Part shown: positions 32,476 through 40,203 of the stretch, piece after piece
Layout: every line of letters starts with the position of its first letter
Numbering within the stretch: position 1 is the stretch's first letter
Source: Verrucomicrobiaceae bacterium
GTDB taxonomy: Bacteria; Verrucomicrobiota; Verrucomicrobiia; Verrucomicrobiales; Verrucomicrobiaceae
NCBI GenBank assembly: GCA_027490195.1
Contig: JAIXYN010000031.1
Span: 1-64,000 of the forward strand
DNA length: 64,000 nt
Reading direction: 5' to 3'
Translations under genes and position numbers: made by a program
The notes under the pieces: model-generated
The model's database searches: none
Told to the model about the DNA's origin: nothing
What the model saw: the letters and a program-made list of their open reading frames with translations, nothing else

Positions 32476-33795
32476 ATGACACCCGCGACGCTCAAGTCCG
32501 CCCTCATCGCCCAAGCCCGCGCCCTCGGCTTTGACGACTGCCGCATCGCCCCCGCGCAGCCCGCCGCGCACCGCGCCCTCTTCCAGCAGTGGCTCGCCGA
32601 AGGCAAACACGGCGACATGGCCTGGCTCGCCCGCAACCCCGAGCGCCGTACCGATCCCACCCTCGTCCTCCCCGGCGCCAAATCCGTCATCGTCCTCGCC
32701 CTCAACTACTACCAAGGCGGCACCTCCTATCCCTCCGGCTCCGACCAATCTTCCACCGACTCCCCATCGTCCTCGTCCTCCTACTCGAACTCGTCCTCGA
32801 TCAATCCGCTCCGCCATCCCCCTGCGCCCCGCGCCTCTCAGCCATCCTCAGGCCTCCGAGATCCAGCCTCCCCTCCGGACTGGGAGCGCCGGTATTTTAC
32901 CGGCTCCGGAACCCCCGCCACACCCCCCCCCTCCGCCTCCGCTATCCAGCCTCCGGCTCCCCAACAACTGTCAACAACCGTCAACCACCGTCAACCACCG
33001 TCAACTCCCTTCCGCATCGCCCGCTACGCCTGGAACAACGACTACCACGACCTCATCGAGGCCAAGCTCCGCACCCTCGCCGACTTCCTCACCGCCCACG
33101 GCGGCACCCAGCGCCCCTACGTGGACACCGGCCCCGTCCTCGAGCGCGACTTCGCCAGCGAATCCGGCCTCGGCTGGGGTGGCAAAAGCACCATGCAGAT
33201 CCACCGCCACCTCGGCACCTGGTTCTTCCTCGCAGACATCCTCACCACCCTCGATCTCCCCCCCGACGCCCCCGCCACCGACCACTGCGGCAAATGCACC
33301 CGCTGCATCACCGCCTGCCCCACCCAGGCCATCACCGCCCCCCGGCGCATGGACGCCCGCCGCTGCATCTCCTACCTCACCATCGAAAGCAAAGGCCCCA
33401 TCCCCCTCGAATTCCGCCACGCCATCGGCGATCGCATCTACGGCTGCGACACCTGCCTCGACGCCTGCCCCTGGAACCGCCACGCCCAGGCCTCCCATGA
33501 GGCCACCTTCCAGGCCCGCACCACCCTATTCCAGCACACCCTCCGCGACTTCCTCACCCTCACCGACGACACCTTCCGCGCCCTCTTCGCCAAATCCCCC
33601 ATCAAACGCATCAAACGCCCCGCCTTCCTCCGCAACGTCTGCGTCGCCCTCGGCAACACCGGCACTCTGGAAGACGTGCCCGCGCTAGAAGCTGCGGCGG
33701 CAGATGAGAATCCCTTGATTGCCGAACACGCCCAGTGGGCGGTGGCGGAGATCCGCGCGCGGGCCGCTGAGGGCCAAGCCGTTGACAATGGTTGA
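32476..33795 (+). CDS. queG: Epoxyqueuosine reductase with large in-frame insertion
   Basis: The 439-residue protein has the QueG features: LGFDDCRIAP near the start, WLAEGKHGDMAWLARN, an ARYAWNNDYHDLIEAKL segment, DTGPVLERDFASESGLGWGGKS, two ferredoxin-type clusters (CGKCTRCITACP and CDTCLDACPWN) and a HEAT-like C-terminus. It reduces epoxyqueuosine to queuosine in tRNA using cobalamin and 4Fe-4S centres. Between about residues 93 and 177, where family members have a short linker, lies a low-complexity Ser/Pro-rich insertion encoded partly by a 10-bp repeat array (32961-33009). The frame is preserved. Confidence 0.92.
   Translation: MTPATLKSALIAQARALGFDDCRIAPAQPAAHRALFQQWLAEGKHGDMAWLARNPERRTDPTLVLPGAKSVIVLALNYYQGGTSYPSGSDQSSTDSPSSSSSYSNSSSINPLRHPPAPRASQPSSGLRDPASPPDWERRYFTGSGTPATPPPSASAIQPPAPQQLSTTVNHRQPPSTPFRIARYAWNNDYHDLIEAKLRTLADFLTAHGGTQRPYVDTGPVLERDFASESGLGWGGKSTMQIHRHLGTWFFLADILTTLDLPPDAPATDHCGKCTRCITACPTQAITAPRRMDARRCISYLTIESKGPIPLEFRHAIGDRIYGCDTCLDACPWNRHAQASHEATFQARTTLFQHTLRDFLTLTDDTFRALFAKSPIKRIKRPAFLRNVCVALGNTGTLEDVPALEAAAADENPLIAEHAQWAVAEIRARAAEGQAVDNG
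32961..33009 (+). repeat. 10-bp-phased array inside queG
   Basis: Four to five consecutive units of GTCAACMACC follow one another every 10 bases within the coding sequence of queG. The array matches those at 32411-32460 and 33873-33920. Ten is not a multiple of three, so the frame rotates through the units (QLSTTVNHRQPPST). Confidence 0.85.
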
Positions 33796-33920
33796 CGGTT
33801 GTTGACCGTAGCTGAACGGTGGTTTGTCCGACTCAGCGGCTCCGCCGCTTCCTTCCGGCTCTTCCCTTCTGGCCAACCACTGTAAACAACAGTCAACAAC
33901 CGTAAACCACCGTCAACTCC
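33781..33920. repeat. Two opposed 10-bp-phased arrays after queG
   Basis: 33781-33822 carries units of GTTGACRRTG on the + strand and overlaps the queG stop region. 33873-33920 carries the complementary sense (GTCAACAACC type) after a 50-base spacer. Together they form a large imperfect inverted repeat that could fold into a hairpin just after queG. Confidence 0.75.
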
Positions 33921-33992
33921 GCAAAGGCCCCCTTTCGCCGTTCCCCTTGACTTCCTCCCCTCGCCCACTACCCTCCCACCGCTTTCGAGCAT

Positions 33993-34067
33993 GGCGAGGT
34001 AGCAAAGTGGTAATGCACTGGTCTGCAAAACCGGTATGCGCGGGTTCAATTCCCGCCCTCGCCTCCA
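33993..34067 (+). tRNA. tRNA-Cys (GCA)
   Basis: A full cloverleaf is readable. The acceptor stem GGCGAGG pairs with CCTCGCC (34057-34063), the discriminator is T and CCA is encoded. The anticodon arm CTGGT/ACCGG has loop CTGCAAA and anticodon GCA. The T arm GCGGG/CCCGC has loop TTCAATT. It borders the accessory region that begins just downstream, a common place for integration. Confidence 0.95.
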
Positions 34068-34128
34068 TTTCATTTCACTCCTTTTAGCCCGGGCAGTCGC
34101 ATCGTGAACCTCAACTCGATTCCCTCTG

Positions 34129-34698
34129 GTGAGCAATGCCTACACAGTGCTTTGGAACAGTGACCGGGTCAGGATCGCCAAAAAGCACGACCTCATCGGC
34201 AGGCCCATCGACTTCCTCTTTGGCGGCCCACACACCACCCAGCCCAGTTTCATCAAAGCGGGCGTGAAGGCGGGAGAAATCGTGTATCCCGTTTCCGTTC
34301 GAGACGGCGCTCTTCACATTCTCTCGCAGGTACGCGTCAGGGCGATTGTGACAGTGGATGACTTCATCGCTGAGCATCCCGATCTCTATCCTCCCGAGAC
34401 TCATGCGCCACGCGCTTTCGAAACCCTCGACAAGGGGGTCGAGTTACACCCATGGCTTCGCGCCTTAAACTGGACCGGGTCAGATCATGTCCTGCTGGCA
34501 GAGAGATCCACCCCGTTCAGTCTCGAAACCGTCCTACCTCCCGAAATGCTGACGCGTTTGACCTTCCGTTTCAACAAGGCCGACTGGCCCGTCAGTGGCG
34601 TCGCTGAAAGCCGCCTCACCACCACCGTCGGCCTTCAGGGCATCCATCGCTTGTCATTCTCTTCTGCATGGGACTTTGCCAGCCTGTTTCCAACATGA
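34129..34698 (+). CDS. Protein of unknown function between the two tRNA-Cys copies
   Basis: The GTG at 34129 opens a 189-residue frame with balanced composition and mixed alpha/beta character (AYTVLWNSDRVRIAKKHDLIGRPIDFLFGG; GEIVYPVSVRDGALHILSQVRVRAIVTVDDFI). The start is uncertain. The GEIVYPVSVRDGALHILSQVRV part is vaguely like small beta-barrel folds such as PUA/ASCH, but no firm match can be claimed. It lies in the segment bounded by the real and the decayed tRNA-Cys. Confidence 0.6.
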   Translation: MSNAYTVLWNSDRVRIAKKHDLIGRPIDFLFGGPHTTQPSFIKAGVKAGEIVYPVSVRDGALHILSQVRVRAIVTVDDFIAEHPDLYPPETHAPRAFETLDKGVELHPWLRALNWTGSDHVLLAERSTPFSLETVLPPEMLTRLTFRFNKADWPVSGVAESRLTTTVGLQGIHRLSFSSAWDFASLFPT

Positions 34699-35018
34699 CC
34701 TCATCCCAGGAAAGTGGGTTAAGGGCGCAAAGAATGGATATGTTAACCTCCCTCCCATTTCCCCTGCCCTGCCATCACTTTCGTGCATGCCGAGGTAGCA
34801 GAGTGGGAATGCTGGTCTGCAATACCAGTTTGCTCGGATTCAAATTCCGCCGTCACCTCATTAGTAATTCGAACTCAGATCAATGCCTTTTTGAAGGCTG
34901 AAATATCTACTTCTCCAGACCTTGAAGCGCTTGATAGTGTTGCGATCAGGATCAAGTTCCGGTGCGTTCCAGCCGTACCCCAGACTACAGTTCCTGGAAT
35001 GAACGAGGGAGAACTGGC
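34699..35018. other. Intergenic, includes decayed tRNA-Cys; otherwise no gene seen
   Basis: About 320 bases. The first part, roughly 34750-34788, resembles the sequence upstream of tRNA-Cys at 33993. Then come the tRNA-like remnant and an AT-richer stretch leading to the 3' end of the NAD+ synthetase gene. Open frames here are short and look random. Confidence 0.5.
34789..34861 (+). pseudogene. Decayed second copy of tRNA-Cys
   Basis: The segment aligns with tRNA-Cys over its whole length, and the resemblance continues about 30 bases upstream (CTTTCGTGCATGCCGAGGTAG versus CTTTCGAGCATGGCGAGGTAG). The anticodon arm CTGGT/ACCAG with GCA is intact, but the acceptor stem pairs at only about four of seven positions and CCA is lost. 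It is probably not functional. Confidence 0.75.
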
Positions 35019-35759
35019 TTACACTGGAGAGAAAATTGGGGGAAATGTTCTTTTGTGAGCAGTCAGGCGGTTGAGCCTGTGTGTACGGTCTAAGTCTACA
35101 GTGTCAACATTCGTCTCATCCACCACAGCCCATTCCCTGTTAAGTATCGAGTCCAGGGTATCTTCTGAAATGCCCCACTCCGATTCCGCACTCTGGAAAT
35201 GCACACACCCAGAAGCTTTTCGATTGATCAATGCGTTCGAAAAGCCGTAGCCTGCTCCCAATTCTCTAATCTCACTTTTGGAGAGCTTGGCGAGAGGCAG
35301 CACATCGCCGAGTGCTGCATGCTTCTGAAAGTAACCGATTCCGAACTCCGTCCGATTCATTGTTCCGATAACCAATAACTTGCGGGAATTTGCAAATGTA
35401 TAAAGTGCCATGGAACGAAGGCGGGTCCGAACGTTGGAGCGAATCACGGGGTCGTCTACATGTAGTAGTTGTATCCCGGTCTGGTAGAGCGCAGATAAAT
35501 CAAACTCCATGCTATTGATTTTGTGCTCTGCGCAAAAACCGGACATGTCCCCCCCATCGGTCCGGCCATCATAATCGATGGGTAGACTGAGCGCGGTAAA
35601 CGTTTTTCCGACCATGGTGGCTGCAATACTTCCAGCTTTGGCACATACGGCAGAATCAATACCCCCGGAAACACCTACAACATAACCGTTCATCCCGCTG
35701 TTGGCCAGATAATCGGCGAGCCACAATTCTATCTTGCCGCGAATCATTTCTATTTTCAT
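35019..35759 (-). CDS. nadE: NAD+ synthetase (ammonia-dependent type) in a TIR operon
   Basis: The 246-residue protein matches NadE: the PP-loop SGGIDS (31-36) in VVGVSGGIDSAV, NVRTRLRSMALYTFAN, GTMNRTEFGIGYF, and GDVLPLAKLSKSEIREL, with a C-terminal acidic helix. NadE adenylates nicotinate adenine dinucleotide and converts it to NAD+ with ammonia. There is no glutaminase domain. It is the third gene of a minus-strand operon, 4 bases after the 324-aa gene, whose first gene encodes a TIR protein. Whether it replenishes NAD+, makes a signal or has another substrate is not known. The housekeeping NadE may be elsewhere. Confidence 0.85.
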   Translation of the reverse strand: MKIEMIRGKIELWLADYLANSGMNGYVVGVSGGIDSAVCAKAGSIAATMVGKTFTALSLPIDYDGRTDGGDMSGFCAEHKINSMEFDLSALYQTGIQLLHVDDPVIRSNVRTRLRSMALYTFANSRKLLVIGTMNRTEFGIGYFQKHAALGDVLPLAKLSKSEIRELGAGYGFSNALINRKASGCVHFQSAESEWGISEDTLDSILNREWAVVDETNVDTVDLDRTHRLNRLTAHKRTFPPIFSPV

Positions 35760-35763
35760 ATTA

Positions 35764-36738
35764 TTATACTCTATTTTGGATGTCTTGAACTATCTTATAA
35801 AAAGCGTTCCAATCGGACTCTGTGCGATCAAGCGATAGTCTTTGCGCCACCCTGCACATTAGGTCACCCCATCGGTCAGGGTTTGCCCTCATGGAATCGA
35901 AAACCGGTGGCCAAATCACTTGCGATAGCAATCCCATCTCGATCGCCGCGAATGGCCAAGGGCATGGCCGGCCATCAGGAGTGTTTGTCAAAAGATCAGC
36001 ATCCTCCAAACCCAAATTTTCCAAGGAAACATGGCAGTCGCGTTTTCTTCGTCGCGGAAAGATATGTGCACACACGATGTGGGGGGATTCGTGTTGTGGA
36101 GAAAGCACAAGGTTACATGAGTCTCTGCAGTAGCTTTTGACCACCATCCACACACACCGGCCAACACCTTGCGCATCTCCTGTTATCTTAACACCGTTTA
36201 TCGGATAATGGTCTGGACCAAAGATTTCAATTTGGACGGTGCCTTCAGGATGATTATTCTGCATCCCTGCGCAAGGAATGGAGTAAAAACTTTCCCCGTT
36301 AGCGTGTGACATCAATGGTAGTGATTGGAAATGGCAGCTAGTCAGGGATCTGGCTCCGCCATTACAAGGGTTATGCCAAACGACTCGGCCAGTTTCTAGG
36401 GAAAAAAGACAGGCATTTACGATGTGACTTTCTTTCAAGCCTGGGGAAACACGATTGCCAAATTCATCGAACGGGACCAGCACGAACCGATCACGTATGA
36501 GAGGATCCTGGTCTCGAGTGCACACGAAAAATCCGTCGGAATTTTGCTCCCATTTTGCAAATATCTCTGGAGCTTTTGATTTTGGAATACCGCTGATTTC
36601 TGGGTGACGACGGTATGAAGATTCAACAATGTTGAAATGAAAAGCATAGCCGGGAATGGGCAAATGAAGCCAAGTTTGTAGCCAATCGTTGGGATACGTG
36701 GTGTCCAACAGCCTGCGGAGTGTATCATTGAATGCCAT
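35764..36738 (-). CDS. Unrecognised 324-aa protein of the TIR/NadE operon
   Basis: No family was recognised. The protein is globular, without signal peptide or membrane helices, and has many Cys and His residues (about 12 Cys), for example CGxARSLTSCHFQ-like and GRCVWMVVKSYCRDSC segments. The central part (SCHFQSLPLMSHANGESFYSIPC ... TVQIEIFG) is loosely reminiscent of a sensory beta-sheet domain such as GAF, a weak impression only. It starts 2 bases after the stop of the TIR-NACHT gene and ends 4 bases before nadE, so it surely belongs to the same transcript. Confidence 0.7.
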   Translation of the reverse strand: MAFNDTLRRLLDTTYPNDWLQTWLHLPIPGYAFHFNIVESSYRRHPEISGIPKSKAPEIFAKWEQNSDGFFVCTRDQDPLIRDRFVLVPFDEFGNRVSPGLKESHIVNACLFSLETGRVVWHNPCNGGARSLTSCHFQSLPLMSHANGESFYSIPCAGMQNNHPEGTVQIEIFGPDHYPINGVKITGDAQGVGRCVWMVVKSYCRDSCNLVLSPQHESPHIVCAHIFPRRRKRDCHVSLENLGLEDADLLTNTPDGRPCPWPFAAIEMGLLSQVIWPPVFDSMRANPDRWGDLMCRVAQRLSLDRTESDWNAFYKIVQDIQNRV

Positions 36739-36740
36739 GC

Positions 36741-39509
36741 TTATTGAATTGTTCTAGCGAGACGAAAACCCACCAACTTGTGTCGTTCCTCAGGATTGTT
36801 TACACCTCGGTACGTTGATCGGACGCTTCCGGGAGGACGCTCGTACCAAGATGCGCCCCGAAGAATCTTCAAATTCTGGTCGCCATCACCGCCGATTCCA
36901 TAGGCTACAAACCAGTTGCTGCACCACTCCCACACATTTCCCAATAAGTCGCAGACTCCTTGCGGAGAGTTTCCCAGGGGGAACAGCCCAACTGCCGTTG
37001 CGTGTCCAATAAATCCTCCATGATTGCAGTGGTTGCTTGTTGTTGTTGGTTCAGAATCCCCCCAAGGATATGAACGATCTTTTCCCCGGGCCAGAAACTC
37101 CCACTCTTCTTCGGTTGGAAGTCGAGCACCGACGAATTTGCAGTAAGCAGCCGCCTCGAACCAACTAACTCCTACCACAGGCCGGTTCGGGAATCGGACT
37201 TGCTCATTCCATCGTTTGGGTCTCGAATTGGTTCTGAACTGCCCATCGCTCCAAAACTCCTTGGACTCATATCCACCGGATTTAATAAATGTCCCGTATT
37301 CCTCCACTGTGACCAGATATTTACTAACCTCAAAAGAACCAACTATAACCTCGTGCACTGGTTGTTCATTGGAAAGCGCTCTAGAATGGTAGCTTGGCCT
37401 CTTGGAGCAGGATGCTTGTGCCCCCATCAAAAAACTTCCCCCATCAATGTTTATCCATGTGGTGTTATCGATGCGCTTATCGCCACACTGACCGATTACG
37501 TTACTGACGACGACACGGTCCTCAATGGTGATTTCTTGAAAGCTTTTTTCAGAATAAACCGAATCGGATACGGAATTCACCAAAGCCTGGATCGCATCGG
37601 TCTGTAAAAACGACTGCGGGCGTGCGACTTGTGAGACGAGGTCGCCGATCGTTTTTAAGGCTTTGACACGCTCGTGAAGTTGTTGCGATTGACAGGGCGA
37701 AAGTCTATTTAACAATCCTTGGAGTCGCCTTGGAGCATCTTGTTCGAGTAGCGCTCCAAGAAAACCTGCAATCGACGCCTGCAGGGTGTCAGCAAAACCG
37801 ACACTGGTGAACATGGTGACAATTTCGTCGTCGGTTAATGTGGTAAGCCCTGATGCTGCGAAGAACTCTCGCAAGAGCGGCATTTTGAAGCGAACGGCAT
37901 CGGCCTTCAATTCAATCAGTTCACTGCCCCTCGCTTCTTCTCGCAAATAACACTCCATGTCGAAGTCTTCAAGGCCTGGATAGGAAGAGCAGGCCTCCGA
38001 ACAATCGGATAATCGAATGGTATCGACACCTTCTTTGCCAAACTGTATCGCCAACGCAATTGCACGGAGAATGTTGAAGCGCTTGGATGAAGTCAAACCA
38101 CTTTTCAATTTGCGCGAGTCCAAGAGCCATTGGCAGATGGAGGATAACACCTCCGAATAAAAAGTTAGATTGGCCTGTCCTGTTAAATAGAGAACAGAGA
38201 AGAATGCCAACGTCATTGGCAAGGTCAACAAGGTCCTGATCGGGGAGTCTCGGTTCAACTCCTGCTCTACAAATTTTAAAAGAGAATTGGTCCCGCGTTT
38301 TTCAAGACTCTGAATAAATTCAATGACATCACATTTTTGTAACTCCGAGATTTGCCAAAGGGAAAAACCTGAGAAATCGTTTTGACCTATTTGCAGTCTT
38401 GCGGTGACAAGAACGCAAAGTTTAGGGAAATGTTCATCAAACAAATTTAAAAGCGGCAGCACCTCGTTGGTTTGGTCTTGAAGAGGCAACTCGTCTAATC
38501 CATCTAGGATCAATATGGCGTTCCCGTTCTCCAAAAGCGTTTGAATGTGCTTGCTTGATAAGCCCCAAGACTGACGCTCGCTCAAGGAACTAAGAAATTG
38601 AACAAGGTGATCTGGGTTGGCGATATCTCGCAAAGGCACAATGGGTGCGTTGCTACTCACATCGATTGGAGAAAGTAGAAGTGGAATACGCTTGTCTTCT
38701 GGATTTACGATCTTGTTGGAACCGGCGCTCTCAGGATTGAGGCTGTTCTTGCAAAGTTCGTATGCTACCAAGCGAGTGAAAGTAGTTTTTCCGCTGCCAG
38801 GCCTTCCTTCAATGAGCGATCTGCGCTCCGAAAGAACCGTCTTAAGCGGGAGTTTTCGCGCTTCCGAAGTATGTCCATTGCCTCCGACCGTAGTTACTCC
38901 AGAAAGAGGAATAAACGGTTTGACGTCACTTTTACCTAATGTGCGGAAGAACTGGGCGCTCCACGTGTCAGATTCTTCGAGCTTTGCGAAAAGCCATTTT
39001 CTATATACTGTGAACGAATTTGCCGAGCCGATGAAAGCGCTATCTTCGCCGCGCGATGTATAGTGATCCTTCGCCTTATCCTCATTGATAGCGAGCCGCT
39101 CTAAAATCAATTGAGCGCACTCTTCTGCGGATTTATTATCCAGCTCGGCATATCCTGCACCGTAGAATCCATTTGGCTCCACCTTCTCAAAGCGGCAGAG
39201 CATCACTTTTTTCGATTCTTCCTTTTTGCTGAACTCAAGGATAGCAGACCATTCCAAGCCAGCCCATTCGCTGTGAAGATAGGCCGGAGAAAGGATCGCA
39301 ACCGTGAGGTCAGACTGTTCGTAATACAGCTTCGGAAGATAACTTTTGAGCATGGCCCGAGCGAACTCCGCCTCATGATACTTGTCGTAAAGGATGGCTT
39401 TCTGTCCACCAACGGCTTTCGCGAGTTCTGCAGCCACATCATGGACAAACTCGCGCTTCTCTCCAGAGAATGAGAGCGAGATGCGAAAACGACAGGTAGT
39501 GGGGCTCAT
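36741..39509 (-). CDS. TIR-NACHT-FGE-fold protein, putative immune NLR-like sensor
   Basis: The 922-residue protein has three domains. Residues ~7-130 are a TIR domain (RISLSFSGEKREFVHDVAAEL; VAILSPAYLHSEWAGLEW), with E86 the probable NADase glutamate. Residues ~205-560 are a NACHT-type STAND NTPase with Walker A GRPGSGKTT (235-243) and Walker B ILILDGLDEL. Residues ~683-922 have the FGE/SUMF1 fold (IDGGSFLMGA, PVVGVSWFEAAAYCKFVGARLPTEEEWEFLAR, GNVWEWCSNW, VGFRLAR). Both catalytic cysteines of true FGE are absent (YRG, GFRLA), so this part is probably a binding domain. Bacterial TIR-STAND proteins sense phage and destroy NAD+. It is the first gene of the operon. Confidence 0.88.
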   Translation of the reverse strand: MSPTTCRFRISLSFSGEKREFVHDVAAELAKAVGGQKAILYDKYHEAEFARAMLKSYLPKLYYEQSDLTVAILSPAYLHSEWAGLEWSAILEFSKKEESKKVMLCRFEKVEPNGFYGAGYAELDNKSAEECAQLILERLAINEDKAKDHYTSRGEDSAFIGSANSFTVYRKWLFAKLEESDTWSAQFFRTLGKSDVKPFIPLSGVTTVGGNGHTSEARKLPLKTVLSERRSLIEGRPGSGKTTFTRLVAYELCKNSLNPESAGSNKIVNPEDKRIPLLLSPIDVSSNAPIVPLRDIANPDHLVQFLSSLSERQSWGLSSKHIQTLLENGNAILILDGLDELPLQDQTNEVLPLLNLFDEHFPKLCVLVTARLQIGQNDFSGFSLWQISELQKCDVIEFIQSLEKRGTNSLLKFVEQELNRDSPIRTLLTLPMTLAFFSVLYLTGQANLTFYSEVLSSICQWLLDSRKLKSGLTSSKRFNILRAIALAIQFGKEGVDTIRLSDCSEACSSYPGLEDFDMECYLREEARGSELIELKADAVRFKMPLLREFFAASGLTTLTDDEIVTMFTSVGFADTLQASIAGFLGALLEQDAPRRLQGLLNRLSPCQSQQLHERVKALKTIGDLVSQVARPQSFLQTDAIQALVNSVSDSVYSEKSFQEITIEDRVVVSNVIGQCGDKRIDNTTWINIDGGSFLMGAQASCSKRPSYHSRALSNEQPVHEVIVGSFEVSKYLVTVEEYGTFIKSGGYESKEFWSDGQFRTNSRPKRWNEQVRFPNRPVVGVSWFEAAAYCKFVGARLPTEEEWEFLARGKDRSYPWGDSEPTTTSNHCNHGGFIGHATAVGLFPLGNSPQGVCDLLGNVWEWCSNWFVAYGIGGDGDQNLKILRGASWYERPPGSVRSTYRGVNNPEERHKLVGFRLARTIQ

Positions 39510-40203
39510 GACAATATGATGCGACGGGAAATCTCAACGCCTGATGAGACGATGTGAGCCACGCCATCTGAAAGTTCTTTACTCATTGTCCGCACGACGA
39601 CAACCGTATTTTCAAGGAGAAGTGGGAAGCGGCCCGTGAATTAATGCGTGAGGCAAATACAAACCACGCGCTCTCAATCACTTATACCAGCTCTGACCAG
39701 CCACATCTGACGCGTGATAAGCAAGAAAAACGTCTCCGGCACAAAGCCGCCGAGACACCCAGCCTCCCAAGCTCACCCATCACCCGATCCCATCCACCCC
39801 TGCGCATTTTTACCGCCAATCTTTTACCAGCCTCCCAATCTCATCTTCTCCTCAGCGTCTTCCCTTTCTCCCCACCGCAGCTCCGCCTCCTGACAGGGAC
39901 AGGGTGCCAGCCATTCACCATCCACAGCCTCTCCTGGAGAGTGGGTTCAAAATCTGCGGGCGAAAAACATGGCGGGATGCTGCTTGCAACCAATCATGCA
40001 GCTCATGGGTACAGCGTTCTTTTTGAGGCCTTCTCTTTTGCTTGGCGGCATGAGGTCTAGCTCTGCTCGGTTCCGCAAACACCCACGGCTCCGCACGGCA
40101 CTCCTTGAGCTCCGCAGACCCCGTGCCCGCTCGTGCTTGCCAGCCGTTGGGTAGGCAAGTTCCTTTTCAGCGAAAGCCGCCTGCTGCGGACGCGGATTGA
40201 TCC
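39510..40203. other. Intergenic region at the right edge of the TIR island
   Basis: About 690 bases with no supported gene. The first ~100 bases should hold the promoter of the TIR operon, but no clear -35/-10 pair was identified. From about 39750 the sequence becomes C/T-rich with short reiterations (for example CCTCCCAAGCTCACCC), like the spacer at 32.3 kb. No tRNA fragment or att-like repeat matching the left edge was found. Confidence 0.4.

Noticed and set aside
32531-33688. Other-frame open readings over queG
   Set aside because: Made of Pro, Ser, Ala and Arg runs from codon bias; only one frame has the Fe-S motifs.
32961-33920. CRISPR array
   Set aside because: The repeat unit is 10 bases, without spacers of constant length, and no cas gene is present.
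34789-34861. Functional second tRNA-Cys
   Set aside because: Acceptor stem mismatches at about three of seven pairs and no CCA end; kept only as a remnant.
36741-39509. Diversity-generating retroelement target
   Set aside because: No DGR reverse transcriptase or template repeat was seen nearby; the RT at 54.8 kb has retron, not DGR, features.
39644-40060. 138-residue open frame to the right of the TIR operon
   Set aside because: Sequence is low-complexity Ser/Pro/His without start signal or domain; probably intergenic.
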